Positions 22,776 through 33,480 of a DNA stretch of 64,000 nucleotides are shown in pieces (position 1 is the first letter of the stretch; each line of letters begins with the position of its first letter). The stretch comes from Delphinus delphis (taxonomy: Eukaryota > Chordata > Mammalia > Artiodactyla > Delphinidae): contig NC_082688.1 in the NCBI RefSeq assembly GCF_949987515.2, positions 106,805,893 through 106,869,892 of the forward strand, read 5' to 3'. The translations under genes were made by a program, and so were the position numbers. The notes below the pieces were generated by a model, which searched no databases, had not been told where the DNA came from, and was given only the letters and a program-made list of their open reading frames with translations.

Positions 22776-23365
22776 ACCATCTTTTCTATTAGGACCAATA
22801 GGGGATATGCTCAGACTGGGAGGCCCATGATGAATACAGGTCTCAGGGAGGCAGCTAAAAATATTTTGAAGAGCTAGTCTTATAAGGATGGAGAGAAGAG
22901 GCTCCAAGTCAAGACACACCAGCAAACTGTCCTCCTTTGGCTTCTATGATGACCTAACTTGTCATGAGTCATGCGTAAGATTATCCCCGGTGCCCCAGTC
23001 AATGATTTAACACTGCGCTCAAAACGAGCTTGAGAGTGTTGCCATTGAGAGGGGCTGAAGAAAGATTACCTGAGATAAAAGAGGCCACTTTCCTAAAGCC
23101 ATAAGCTAAAGAGCCCCAACTGCGCAGGAGATAAAACAGGGAGCTGACCAACTATTATGCCATCTCAAAGTTTAATCTCAATTAACACAGGTTAACAAAC
23201 TAGAGTTTGACTACAGTAATTTGCTTACATCAAGGAAAAACACTAACCAACATATAAGACTAGCCATCTAGAAGTAGCATTAACTAGATTTAACATGTTC
23301 AAATTTAAATGTCCTTAAAACTCAATATGCAACAGCTACACAAATTAACAAAATACTGATAAAAA
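22776..23365. other. Anonymous DNA
   Basis: No gene or repeat recognised. Confidence 0.4.
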
Positions 23366-23367
23366 CT

Positions 23368-23572
23368 ATGATCACTTAACCAACTCTATGGCAGGTACCG
23401 TGCAACATAGTTTACGAATATTATCTGCATTCTTCATAACATCCAAGCACTATCCCATTATGCCAAGCAACTTGTGCTGAATCAAATTAATCAGAGGCAC
23501 CTCTGCAGCTTGACCTCAGGTGGGGCTGACTTCAAAGCCCATACTCCATCCACTATACCCTGCCGCCTCTGA
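23368..23572 (-). mobile_element. MIR SINE fragment
   Basis: Reverse-oriented MIR, ending in 'ttcaaagcccatactccatc' and 'tataccctgccgcctctgag', the inverted 5' tRNA-like part. Upstream 'ggcaggtaccgtgcaacata' corresponds to the inverted 3' part. Confidence 0.65.
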
Positions 23573-24359
23573 GCCCCGAAGGAAATTCTAGGGTCCTAAG
23601 TCCTCCTAGATTCTAAACCCAATTGAGTGCAATTTCAGAAGGTGTGTAACTAACCAAAGGTCTTACTGTTAGAGAAAAATCGGATTCTAACACTGGGGAG
23701 CCCTATTAGACAGACTGAAGGGATTAATTCTAGAATGGAATCATGTTGATTGTACTTGGTTGAAATACAATTGTTGGTTCACGGCCAGTCGGGACTTCAG
23801 GTCACAATCAGAGCCCATCCAACAGGAGGCCTGGAGAGCTGAGTGACTGCAGGAAGACGCAGCCCAGACCTAGAATAGTTCTTCTGATCTCTGCCGATGC
23901 CCAGGAGCCTCGTACAAGTAAAGGAATAAATATTCAGAAACACAAGAGTTCTAGTCACTTTAAGATTTAATTAAGGGGGCTCACAGGCCAATTACCTAAC
24001 GCAGCTGCATTTCGTCTTCTTTCACATACAATGCTCTCAACTCAAAAGAAAGGAAAAGACAGGCTATAACTGAAGACTTCTTCAAGCATGCAGGGAGAAA
24101 AAGCAATCCCCACCAGGAGGAAAAGAAATCAGGCTGGCCTCAGACTTTCCTGCAGCCACATTAACCGGCAGAAGGCAACAGAGCAGCACCTCTCTAGTTC
24201 CAAGAAGAACCTATGACCGAGAACATTAAAACCTCCTTTCCAGGAGTTCCTCCAAAACTAAGGGCCACAGACAGTCTGAAGCACAAAGGGTGCAGGGAGC
24301 CCAGCACCCGTGAGTGAACATTTCCTTCACCTTCCTGCGATAAAAGCCAAAGGACTCCT
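23573..24359. other. Anonymous DNA
   Basis: No gene or repeat recognised. A short open frame on the minus strand (24194-24382) has no motif. Confidence 0.4.
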
Positions 24360-24592
24360 GTGATCTCTATCAGGGATTTCAACGCCTACATTGAAAACCC
24401 ATCCCAGCCATCGGGCCTTTCAAGTCCGGGGCTCCAGTCACCCCTTCTGCCTCTAACCTCAGCCACCCACTGCTGCGGTCAGTGCACAGCCCCATCACCA
24501 ACAACTGCACCCCCTCCAAAATCGTGCTTTTAAACATACCAGCGACGCTCCAACCTCATGAAGGCCTCCTGCTGACCACTTCTTATGCTAAC
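24360..24592 (+). mobile_element. L2 LINE, endonuclease-domain fragment
   Basis: The plus strand encodes a remnant of the APE-type endonuclease of L2 ORF2. 'agggatttcaacgcctac' reads R-D-F-N-A-Y, matching the conserved G-D-F-N motif with its first Gly lost. It then runs through 'cctcagccacccactgctgc' to 'catcaccaacaactgcaccc' (the I-T-N-N-C-T region). It is independent of the L2 at 19.7 kb. Confidence 0.75.
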
Positions 24593-24594
24593 CA

Positions 24595-24800
24595 TTACCC
24601 CATTCATTCATTCAACATTCATAAAATGCCCACTATATGCCAGGACTCTGCAAGATGTTTAAGACAAAGATGGGGGTGGGAGGATGGGACCAAGTACCGC
24701 CTCTGCTCTCTCAAAGCTAACACTCAAAAGTGGGAGGCAGACCATAAGCAAATCAAGAAACACTTGAGTGGTATAAAGGTAAGACACAATGGGGATAAGA
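24595..24800 (-). mobile_element. L2 LINE 3' end
   Basis: Minus-strand L2 terminus: 'cccattcattcattcaacat', 'ccactatatgccaggactct' and 'tctcaaagctaacactcaaa'. It abuts the plus-strand endonuclease fragment, giving two convergent L2 pieces. Confidence 0.7.
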
Positions 24801-25116
24801 CGCTGGCAGACTAGAGGGATAGAGAGGGACAGAAGGTTTTATACTGTCACCAGGCTGGGTCTACGGAGGGTTCATCTGTGCAGAGAATTGATGGGGAAGA
24901 AAGATATACCAAAAGAAATAGGTGTATCAGTACTAGTTTCATAGTAGAATTTAAAAAAAGCAATAAACAAGACAAAAAGGAATATTCCATAATAAATTGA
25001 ATAATCCACTAAGAAGATAAAAATAATAAATTTTATATACCCACCAACACAGCTCTGGTAAAAAGTATCACAAAACTTGGCAAATTAACATTCACTGAGG
25101 GAGGCTTTAACAAATT

Positions 25117-25467
25117 TGGTCCGTTAGGGTTGCTGTAACAAAATACCAATGGGTAAGTTGGATAAATGGGGAGCTTATAAACAACAGAAATTTATTTCTC
25201 ACAGTTTTGGAGGCTGAAAGTCCGAGATCAGGACGCCAGCATGTTTAGGTGAGGGCCCTCTTCCCCGGGGCAGAGCTGGCATACTCATATAGCAGGGCGG
25301 GGCAAGGAAGCTTTCGAGTGCCTCTGTTATAGGGGCATGAATCCCATTCATGGAAGCTCTGCCCTCATGACCTAATCATCTCCTAAAAGATCCACCTCCT
25401 AATACCATCACCTTGGGGGCTAGACTTCTACATAAGAATCTGGGGGGGACACATTCAGACTATGGCA
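25117..25467 (-). mobile_element. MLT1-type MaLR solo LTR inside L1
   Basis: Minus-strand MLT1B/C-like LTR: 'ggtccgttagggttgctgta', 'aaacaacagaaatttatttc', 'acagttttggaggctgaaag', 'cctcatgacctaatcatctc' and 'aataccatcaccttgggggc', ending near 'cattcagactatggca'. It sits in opposite orientation to the host L1. No clear TSD is left. Confidence 0.85.
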
Positions 25468-25551
25468 AAACCCTTCTGAGAAATCAAAATATGAAGCAGG
25501 CAAAAAATAAGTAAGGACATAAAGGATTTGAAAGACCCATTAATAAGCTAC

Positions 25552-25556
<5 letters not shown>

Positions 25557-25586
<30 letters not shown>
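25557..25586. repeat. (AC)n microsatellite
   Basis: About 15 uninterrupted AC units within the L1 ORF2 remnant, followed by gtgtac. Confidence 0.95.
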
Positions 25587-25589
<3 letters not shown>

Positions 25590-25810
25590 TACTTAACAGA
25601 AAATACACATTCTTTCCAAATATACATTTGAATATTCACAAACACTGATCACATATTAGGCCATGAAGAAAATCTCAACATATTCCACAAGAAAAACCAA
25701 ATCTGCTAGCCAAACTGCAAGGGAACTGGAAAATAACAACAAAAGGCTATTAAATACAGCCATTTACTTGGAAATGTAAAACACCATTTTTTAATTCAAG
25801 AGGATATAAA

Positions 25811-26094
25811 ACTGAGTATTTTTAACTAATTAGGAATGAACAGTGCAAAGATGACTACTTCGTACTGTGGAACATAGTCAAAGCCACAATGTAGGTATCT
25901 TGCAGGAGTTCAATGCACAGTGAACACATGAAATGACTCAAAAATATTACTATTACCTAAAATTTCCATTCTCGCCAGCCCTGCTTTATGAGGTAGTAAT
26001 GCAGAGTTCTCAGGTGAAAAGCACACAGGTCAATTTCAGGGGGATTCTGCCCCACCCCTCAAGCACTGTACAGTGCGCTACAAGCGAGGAGCTC
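25811..26094. other. Anonymous DNA
   Basis: No gene or repeat recognised. Confidence 0.35.
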
Positions 26095-26225
26095 TGGCTA
26101 CAATGCCAGCTTTGCCTGCGTGGGCTATTTAAATGCTCTGAGTCTCAGCTGCTGTGTCTATACAATTAGGAGGATTGGCTAAATTAGATGATCTCTGAGG
26201 TCTCTTCTAACCTTCAGAATTAAAT
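26095..26225 (+). mobile_element. MIR-type SINE fragment
   Basis: The text 'gctctgagtctcagctgctg', 'aattaggaggattggctaaa' and 'gatgatctctgaggtctctt' matches the MIR/MIR3 core and tail region. Confidence 0.65.
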
Positions 26226-26629
26226 CACTCTAAATGCAGAAGCTCTTCGTGGTAACCTATTTGAAAGCAAGCTCCTGTGTTGTGCACATTTCCCTGCTCT
26301 ACAGCAGAGTGCACACCACAGATTAACCTTTCCTTAATGACAGTCACCCTAGTGAGTATTTCCTATCGTACCTGTGCTTTAAAACAGATACCACAATTCA
26401 AAAGTGAGAGTAAGATAAATTTCTGCCTTCAAGGAGTATTTCCTCTTCATTTGCCAAGTGATTTCTCAATTTAGAAAGATATATTATTGGGGGGTGGCGG
26501 GAGGGGGCGAAGAGAGAGAGAAAGACTCTCTCCTTTTTGTGGAAAATACTGGTTTTAAAAAAAGGTTTATCACTGCAAAATCAGGTATTTAAGTGACTTT
26601 TAAAGTCCACTGATGGGACTTTAAAAAAT
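26226..26629. other. Anonymous DNA with purine run
   Basis: No gene recognised. A G-rich then GA-rich stretch at 26488-26525 is simple sequence. Confidence 0.4.
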
Positions 26630-26639
26630 ATCTGATCAT

Positions 26640-26857
26640 TGGGGCTTCCCTGGTGGCGCAGTGGTTGAGAGTCCGCCTGCCGATGCAGGTGACACGGGTT
26701 CGTGCCCCGGTCCGGGAGGATCCCACGTGCCGCGGAGCGGCAGGGCCCGTGAGCCATGGCCGCTGAGCCTGCGCGTCCGGAGCCTGTGCTCCGCAACAGG
26801 AAAGGCCACGGCAGTGAGAGGGCCGCATAACACACACACCAAAAAAAAAAAAAAAAA
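26640..26857 (+). mobile_element. CHR-1-type SINE, complete
   Basis: Plus-strand CHR-1 running from 'gggcttccctggtggcgcag' through box B-like 'gggttcgtgccccggtccgg', 'gccatggccgctgagcctgc' and 'ccggagcctgtgctccgc' to an A-run at 26841-26858. A perfect 10-bp TSD, atctgatcat, lies at 26630-26639 and 26858-26867. CpG-rich, hence relatively young. Confidence 0.95.
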
Positions 26858-27056
26858 ATCTGATCATCACACATTTCTTGAGTGGTTCATCCCTGACTTT
26901 AAATGTTACCAAGCATATAGATCTGCTTTCCATTTCCACAGGAAGCCCACTAGATGCCCAAACCATCTCTTCTTCAAGAGTTAATAACTGACTCTAGAAA
27001 TTGAATAATATTCACGGGACACAAACACCATAAAATACCATTTTTAAAAAGATTAC

Positions 27057-27367
27057 AGGGACTTCCCTGGTGGCACAGTGGTTAAGAATCCGCCTGCCAA
27101 TGCAAGGGACACGGGTTCGAGCCCTGGTCCGTGAAAGATCCCACATGCCGCGGAGCAACTAAGCCCATGCGCCACAACTACTGAGCCTGCAGCCCGCGAG
27201 CCACAACTATTGAAGCCCGTGCACCTAGAGCCCATGTTCCACAACAAGAGAAGCCACCGCGATGAGAAGACTGCGCACCACAATGAAGAGTAGCCCCCAC
27301 TCGCCGCAACTAGAAAAACACTGCGTGCAGCAACGAAGACCCAACGCAGCCAAAAATAAAATTAAAA
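27057..27367 (+). mobile_element. CHR-2-type SINE, complete
   Basis: Full-length CHR-2 from 'agggacttccctggtggcac' to 'aacgcagccaaaaataaaat'. The flanks aaaaagattac (27046-27056) and aaaaagatttac (27368-27379) form a near-perfect TSD. It lies 200 bp downstream of a CHR-1 in the same orientation. Confidence 0.93.
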
Positions 27368-27379
27368 AAAAAGATTTAC

Positions 27380-27936
27380 GTACATTTAGTGTCAAATGCT
27401 ATATAACTTAATTACAATATCTTAATTCTACCTGAATTGTAATTCATCCTAAATTTATTGTTTTTGAATTTTGCATTTGCACCTAATTTTTAAAATCGAG
27501 GTGAAAAGGAGGACAGGAAAATAAGACAGAGAGGAATATTTTCTCCTCTCCTCCAGCCAAGTCAACTGTCTCAAAGAATGATCCTTTCCATTTTTCTGCC
27601 AGTTCACAATAAATGGGAGAAAACAATTCAATCTTCACTTTAAAAAATCTCATCTACTTGATATATAATAAAAGGGGATAAGGAAAAGGGATATTGAGGT
27701 ACAAAGCTTAAGTGTCAATCTTCATTCTTGTGCCAGATTGCATGGGAAAGCCCTGATCACACTTCTTACATGAAAGGTCTGACAATAAAGTAGTAAAATT
27801 AATTCTTCAAAGCCACAGAAAAAGAAATCTCATTACATATTCAAAACATATACTTCTAGAAAAAAGACAAGTAAGTCATTTTCAGACTAGCATTTAGCAC
27901 TTAAGATAAAGTAAAACTACTGAGCAGCTGGTGTCA
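27380..27936. other. AT-rich anonymous DNA
   Basis: No gene or repeat recognised. Confidence 0.4.
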
Positions 27937-27937
27937 T

Positions 27938-28142
27938 TTTTGTTGTTGTTGTTGTTGTTGTTGAAATACAGCTGATTTACAATATTGTGTTAGTTTCAGG
28001 TGTACAGCAAAGTGATTCAGTTATACATATTTTTCAGATTTTTTCCATTATAGGTGATTACAAGATATTGAATATAGTTCCCTGTGCTGTACAGTAAATC
28101 CCTGTTGCTTATCTATTTTATGCACAGTAGTTTGTATCTGTT
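27938..28142 (-). mobile_element. L1 3' end (cetartiodactyl L1) with (CAA)n tail
   Basis: Minus-strand L1 3'UTR: 'ttagtttcaggtgtacagca', 'aagtgattcagttatacata', 'tgaatatagttccctgtgct' and 'cttatctattttatgcac'. The poly(A) side at 27941-27963 is a GTT repeat, i.e. (CAA)n on the element strand. Truncated to ~200 bp. Confidence 0.88.
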
Positions 28143-29355
28143 GGGTGGTTTCACTTTTTAATTTATTTTTGGGTTGCTGTTAAACTGTTCACTCTCGAAG
28201 TTTAATTATTTTAAATGCTTCCAAAATGATATATTTTTAAGCAAAGATGTAAATTCAGTTCCTCTTCACTTTATAGTCAAGACCTGCATCTGAAGTTTTT
28301 AAGTTTCCCAAAGAACAAGCATTTTACAATGGTATTTACAATAGAGCAAGGTACTAGTATGGTAGGTCTTTAAAGGGAAATTCAGGGTTTCTCTTTTCTC
28401 TCCTCGCAGTATCCATCCATGTTCCTTGGATTCATCAGGATCTGGGGCAAAAACCAGGGCCTGGACATTACACAGAGACAGTGCCAAGGGCACTGAGATA
28501 CAAAGGAAAGGGTCATTCAAAGTCTGAACCTAAATGGTATGGTCTCCTTGGAATTCTTTAGGCTAAGGGACTAGGACCTCCCCACTATGGCTAATACTTG
28601 GTCCTTAAAAAAAAAATCTTTCTTTGGCTACTCTGCAACTGGTTCTCATTCCTACCTACTTGGGATCTGCTCTGACCTAGCTCTGCTCTGGGCACTTTGC
28701 CTACAGGACAGTCATTGAGAACCCTGTATGAAATACTATATATATCCCCTTTAGACTAAGGTAGATTGTAGACCTTCCATCACAAGCCATGGGACACCCA
28801 GACAAAGTGAGAAGCAATGTGAAAGTGACATGGTAATGAGAAGTTAAGTTAGGGGCCTTTATAAAGAACATTGGATCCATGTATGTACACACCTACTAGA
28901 ATCAGCATAACATCATCAGAACCTTCAGTCCTTCTTAATATTCCACTTCACTGCAGCCATGTTACCACTAATCATGTGAAAAACAAATGTGTTCCCAAAT
29001 AATAAATTCTGTAGTCAAACTATCTGAACTCTGAGCAGAAGACCCAGAAATGATGTCATGACATCACACACAATGTATCTCTGACTAAATAGGCATTTCC
29101 TGGTCCCCTAAATCCTCTATCAACCAGTCGTTTCGCTTCGTGTACCTTCAGGCATACCGGGGTACTCTTTTCCTGGCTTGTCTTCTTCAGCATGTTTCAT
29201 TTCAAAGTGTCTCCCGTCTTAAAAACAAAAACTAACCCCACAGCAAATTTTTTTTTTCCCACAGCAAATTTTTCCTTTTGGTATCTCCCAGGCCCACAAA
29301 GTACCAGACAGAAGTTCCTCAAAGGATATTTGTTGAGTAAATGAGGTATACTCAA
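28143..29355. other. Anonymous DNA containing the donor-like copy of an inverted repeat
   Basis: No supported gene. It includes 28335-28399, whose reverse complement recurs inside an L1 at 29542-29606. A 21-bp tandem duplication starting cccacagcaaattttt lies at 29237-29279. Weak L2-tail-like text occurs near 29320-29342. Confidence 0.45.
28335..28399 (+). repeat. Inverted-repeat arm A (probable source copy)
   Basis: A 65-bp segment whose reverse complement matches 29542-29606 at 63 of 65 positions (mismatches at 28350 and 28358, counting on this arm). It is embedded in anonymous DNA with no transposon ends, so it is not simply two copies of a mobile element. Confidence 0.95.
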
Positions 29356-29359
29356 AAGC

Positions 29360-30040
29360 TATCAGCAATTCATCGGAAAGGAGCAGAAACAAATAAAAAG
29401 ATGATCAACATTATACACAATTAAGCTCTGCTGAAAAATTACTTTTTACCAACCACATTGGCAAACATTCAAAACAATCTGTTGGTGATGCTGTGGAGAA
29501 ATAACCTCCTCACATTGCTGGTGGGAGTTCAAACTGGTACTAGAAAAGAGAAACCCTGAATTTCCCTTTAAAGACCTACCATGCTAGTACCTTGCTCTAG
29601 TGTAAACAGCATTTATGGAGGGCAATTTGACAATAGCTATCAAAACTGCACATGCACATACCCTTTGACACAGCTAGTGGACTTCTAGAAACTTATTCTG
29701 TAGATGTATGAACACATGTGTGAAGATTAGATGTGTTATGTGTATGCATGTGTGGTATACATATACACTTACCATATTACGGCAGCAACGGCAAAAGATT
29801 TCAAAAAATGTAACTGTCCATCATAAGAGGTATAGTATGCTACTGTTTATGGCAAAAATAAATATACTTTAATGGTAATATATTTACAAAGGTGTGTGTG
29901 TGTGCACGCGCGTGTGTACAGGCAAACGACACTGGCTGCCTCAGGGGAAGAGAACCAGCGGCTGAGGGACATGGATGAAAGGAAGACTGTGAATCCCTGT
30001 TTACCTTCTGAAGGTATTTTATACCATTAAACCATTCCAA
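29360..30040 (+). mobile_element. Old L1 3' region carrying a 65-bp foreign insert
   Basis: Plus-strand L1M-type text: 'gttggtgatgctgtggagaa', 'cacattgctggtgggagttc', 'aaactggtac' [insert] 'tatggagggcaatttgacaa', 'accctttgacacagctag', 'cagcaacggcaaaagatttc' and 'gggacatggatgaaagga'. The L1 normally runs straight from 'ggtac' to 'ggagggcaattt'. The intervening 29541-29609 is not L1. A TG/CG run lies at 29891-29917. Confidence 0.75.
29542..29606 (-). repeat. Inverted-repeat arm B, inserted into L1
   Basis: The reverse complement of 28335-28399 (63/65 identity), sitting exactly where an L1 copy should be continuous. 'ggtac' and 'agtacc' at the edges offer short microhomology. It is best explained as templated insertion during break repair or replication template switching. 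Confidence 0.95.
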
Positions 30041-30595
30041 AATAATTTTTACCTATTAACTTTAGTTAGGTCATGAAATTTATGTTTCTAAGGAATTGTC
30101 CCTCCTCATAAATTTAAAAGAAAAACTCAATAAAAGGTTTTGCACCAATTCTCTATTTTAATCACTACTCTCTTCTTTGTATCTTACTTATATCTTTCAA
30201 GTAAACTTCAATTCCTAAAATCACACATACATTTCCACACAGAAATCTAAAAAGGCATAATCCAGATTAAGAATCTAAAGGAAACAGAATGAGGGTATAC
30301 TTCTCCCATCTATATAACAAATACAGAGAAAGGCCGAAAGCTGTAAAGATATAGAAAATGAAAGCTGTTTGCTAAGTGGAACCCGAACACATACACGCTC
30401 AATTTAATACAACATCGAGTCTCTGGATTTTATTTTTTCATCGAAATTATAGGTACAAATAAGGATTACTGGAGCAAAAAAGAACTGCCCAGGAGAAAGA
30501 ATCTCTAAAACAGAGTATAGAGTACATACCTAGCGTTACTTCCTAGCACTACTGATCCAAAGAGCCATATTTTTTGTAATACTTGGACCTTAAAC
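30041..30595. other. AT-rich anonymous DNA
   Basis: No gene or repeat recognised. Confidence 0.4.
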
Positions 30596-30599
30596 TTCA

Positions 30600-30722
30600 A
30601 CATGACTGGGCCCACCCCAGAGATTCTGGTTCAGGTCCCGGGTAGGCTCAAGAATCTGCATTCCTAACAAGCACCCCAGTGATGGGATGCTGCTATGCCA
30701 GGACCACACTTTGAAAAGCACT
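30600..30722 (-). mobile_element. MER5A-type hAT-Charlie element fragment
   Basis: Minus-strand MER5A text: 'gggcccaccccagagattct', 'aagaatctgcattcctaaca' and 'ggaccacactttgaaaagca'. The right end corresponds to the inverted terminal 'gttctcaaagtgtggtcc'. Confidence 0.8.
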
Positions 30723-30739
30723 AACTCCATGCCTTCCAT

Positions 30740-30910
30740 TATATCATGGACCCAATCAGATCATGCCATCTCCTATTTTAGAACCTAGCAATGACTTCCC
30801 CTCACTGACAGAATCTGCCTATGAGGTCATTCATGACCTGGCCTCCTACCTTTTGCCCTGATTTTCTAGAAAAAGCCTCATCCTCAAATCACCTGTACTT
30901 CCCCAAAAGC
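30740..30910 (+). mobile_element. L2 LINE fragment
   Basis: Plus-strand L2: 'aatcagatcatgccatctcc', 'cctagcaatgacttcccctc' and 'gaggtcattcatgacctggc' match the L2 ORF2 end (usual form: gcttcccatctcactcag...catgatctggcc). Confidence 0.7.
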
Positions 30911-33110
30911 ATCCTTTAGGCTCAAACCTAAATAAAAAACATAAATGTCTCCACATTCCTCTCTGATATTTCTGAAACCTGGGCAGGGCACAATTAGCCC
31001 TGCTGCTAGCTCCAGTCCAGTCAACCCATGGCCATGCTAAACCGTGCAGCTACATGGCAGCAGAGCAGAGCCACCATTCTACCATGGAGTTTTCTCAAAG
31101 AGCTGTATGCAGGGAGGAAATGTCTACTGAAATTATGCTTTACTTCTTCCAAGAAACCAATACATACTAGATAATAAAAAAGAAACGATTATAAAGACTA
31201 CAGGGGGTCAAGGCTAATAGAAACCTTTCTTCATTTGCATATTCTAGCCAGAACAGTTAGGAGAAGTTCTCTCTCAAACCTAGACAGTAGCCCTCACATC
31301 TCAAGACTTCATAAATGTCTCTTTAAAGTCATTATCTAAGACTAGGTTCTCTACTACCCCACTCTAGGGGAGGGTCAAGCAAACTGCCACCATATCTCAG
31401 CCACCCCTAGTTTTCTGGAAGAAAAGGAGAGCATGGAGAAGGTCCAAAACCTGCTCTTCTGGGTCAAATGGAATAAGGAAAAAATATTTTTCCTAAATGG
31501 AAAAATACCATTCTACAAGGTGAGCAACGTATGTACAAAGCACAAGCAGCAGAGAGATTCTGCTGAACTGAAATAAGAAGAAAACAGGTTAGCTCTGAAT
31601 CTCCTTCCAGTCTTTTTTTCCTTTTTATCTTCTCCTCTTAAATCTCAGGCTTTCTGAATTGTACAAGAATTCTAAGCTCTTTAGAATTAACAAAGAAATA
31701 CTGGAACAAGGCTGACATATAAAACATACCAAAAAATAAGACTTAAGTCCAAAATCTTATTTCTTGAAACAACTCTCCCTTGACCCACGGTAAACGCACT
31801 AGCCCTTCTCTCTAACTGCCCTGCCTGAGGCGGCAGCAACCCCTTCCATCTTCCGAGACAGAAGAGCAGTCAGTCAGGTAGGCTCTTCTTATCACTTCAT
31901 TCAAACAACATTCTTAAAACACTTGCCTCTACCTTAGAAACTGACTACCTGCTAAAACTCTGCCCTTAAAATCCATTCCAGAAAAATTTTATAAATGCAA
32001 GGATCATAAGGAGATCCTGCACGTACTTCCCACAATGAATCACCTATACTTAGGACAGATCTCATGTCAAAACATTGGCAGGTACGGCTTTCCCACCATC
32101 TTCTCCAATTAGTATAAATAACCAAGGATTAGAATTAGAATTTATTTTATTTGAGGAACAGAACACTGGTTATATATCTAATATAAGAAAAGAAACTACA
32201 TTTTTCAAGCAAGTTTCTTTATTATTCAAAACAATTATTCAATATAGAATGTCATAGGTACCCAAAGTGCTACTGAAAGAATGCTATGATTTGATGTCTA
32301 AACTATACTACTGGTTCTCAGATGGTTTTCCTACATTCATTTTCCATTCTATATTTGATTTCAGATTCTTACTGAAATAATTAAACTGAGAAGGTATGAA
32401 GAAGCAGAATTATCTCATTTAATTTTAGTTCTCCCTTCTAGGCCCTCCCCTGCTCTACATAACACAGGAAGCTGCCAGTTTAAAAAAAAAAAAATCAAAA
32501 TTACAACCAAGGGGGTCTTCAAGTTGATGAAAAAGGGGAAATCAGGATTGATGTAATAGGGAGGACAATTAGATAAGTTCTCAGTTCTCTGAGTCTTCAA
32601 AAATGACTAATTTTACTTGAAGTGTTTTCTATTCTCAAAATAGGCAAAACCATATAAAAGAAATAACTTATATCCCAAGGAAGAAGCACTTTTTTTTTCC
32701 ACTGAAGTATCTGTATCACTTATTAGCTGATAATAAATTAACCTCACATTTAAATTTCCAATAACATACTAATATATAGTCAGCTAGTTGCCACATTCTG
32801 GATTTTTAGTTACTTGTTGGTGACTAATAAAAGCAATTAGTACTCTAACCCATTCTATGGTGATTTCACAATAAAACAATGCATTAACCGTAAATATTAA
32901 ACACAAATTGCTATGTTTTAACTGGCAATTTACCCTCTTGGCCTTCCTCACAAGGCTGTTACTTCATAAAAGCAGATCCTTTTCTCTGTGAAATAACAAA
33001 AAATTCTTCATTTTTCTGTACAGAAAAGTAGAATTTTCTCTAAGTGAAATATAAAAACAGACTATAAAAGCAGTTTAGGTAGCAAAACCAAAAGCTCACA
33101 GACAACATTT
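30911..33110. other. Transposon-poor anonymous DNA
   Basis: About 2.2 kb with no recognised repeat, RNA gene or exon. It is AT-rich with ordinary short open frames. Confidence 0.4.
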
Positions 33111-33480
33111 ATGACGTAACTCAGTGACAAGAATCCTCACCAACTCCACAGTACAAGCAGGCGAGGACAAACCACCAGCAGCCGTAAGACCATGTTACCG
33201 ATGACTGTGCCGAAGAAAGCAGAGAAAAGCAAGGGGATGTCTGCGGCTGGCAGAACAGAAGAAACCCCACAGCCCTCGAGTTTCCAGCCCACTGGAAAGC
33301 ACAATGGACCAACATCAGATGAGCAGCTGAAACAGGGAGAGGTTTTGCCCACTCCAATAGCAGGTGAATGCAGGTCTGAAAGGGCTGCAGCAGTGTGCCT
33401 CCATGGACCAATGAAACGGACCCTCCAGGACCCCCCTTCCGGGACAAGGACCCACACTGAGGAGAAAATGCAGTGAGTGG
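33111..33480. other. GC-richer segment with a 95-codon open frame, unassigned
   Basis: Composition rises above the AT-rich neighbours. A plus-strand frame at 33192-33476 encodes a polar, low-complexity peptide (MLPMTVPKKAEKSKGM start, SSFQPTGKHNGP in the middle). A longer minus-strand frame (33121-33627) overlaps it. 'gcagtgagt' at its end resembles a splice donor, but I recognise no protein family and see no matching acceptor. It may be the 5' part of the A-rich L1-like tract that follows, or an untranslated or pseudogene exon. Confidence 0.3.

Larger units (their letters stand above)
24950..25810 (+). mobile_element. Old L1 ORF2 5' part (endonuclease region), split by an LTR
   Basis: Degenerate L1 ORF2 text in two collinear pieces, 24950-25116 and 25468-25810. 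Landmarks are 'aattttatatacccaccaac', 'gaggctttaaca', 'ggatttgaaagacccattaa', 'atattaggccatgaagaaaa' and 'cagccatttacttggaaatg'. The MLT1 LTR lies between the pieces. A CA repeat has replaced the text normally found after 'aagctacat'. Confidence 0.75.

Noticed and set aside
26581..26984. Several 68-125 codon frames on both strands
   Set aside because: All arise from the CpG-rich CHR-1 SINE body.
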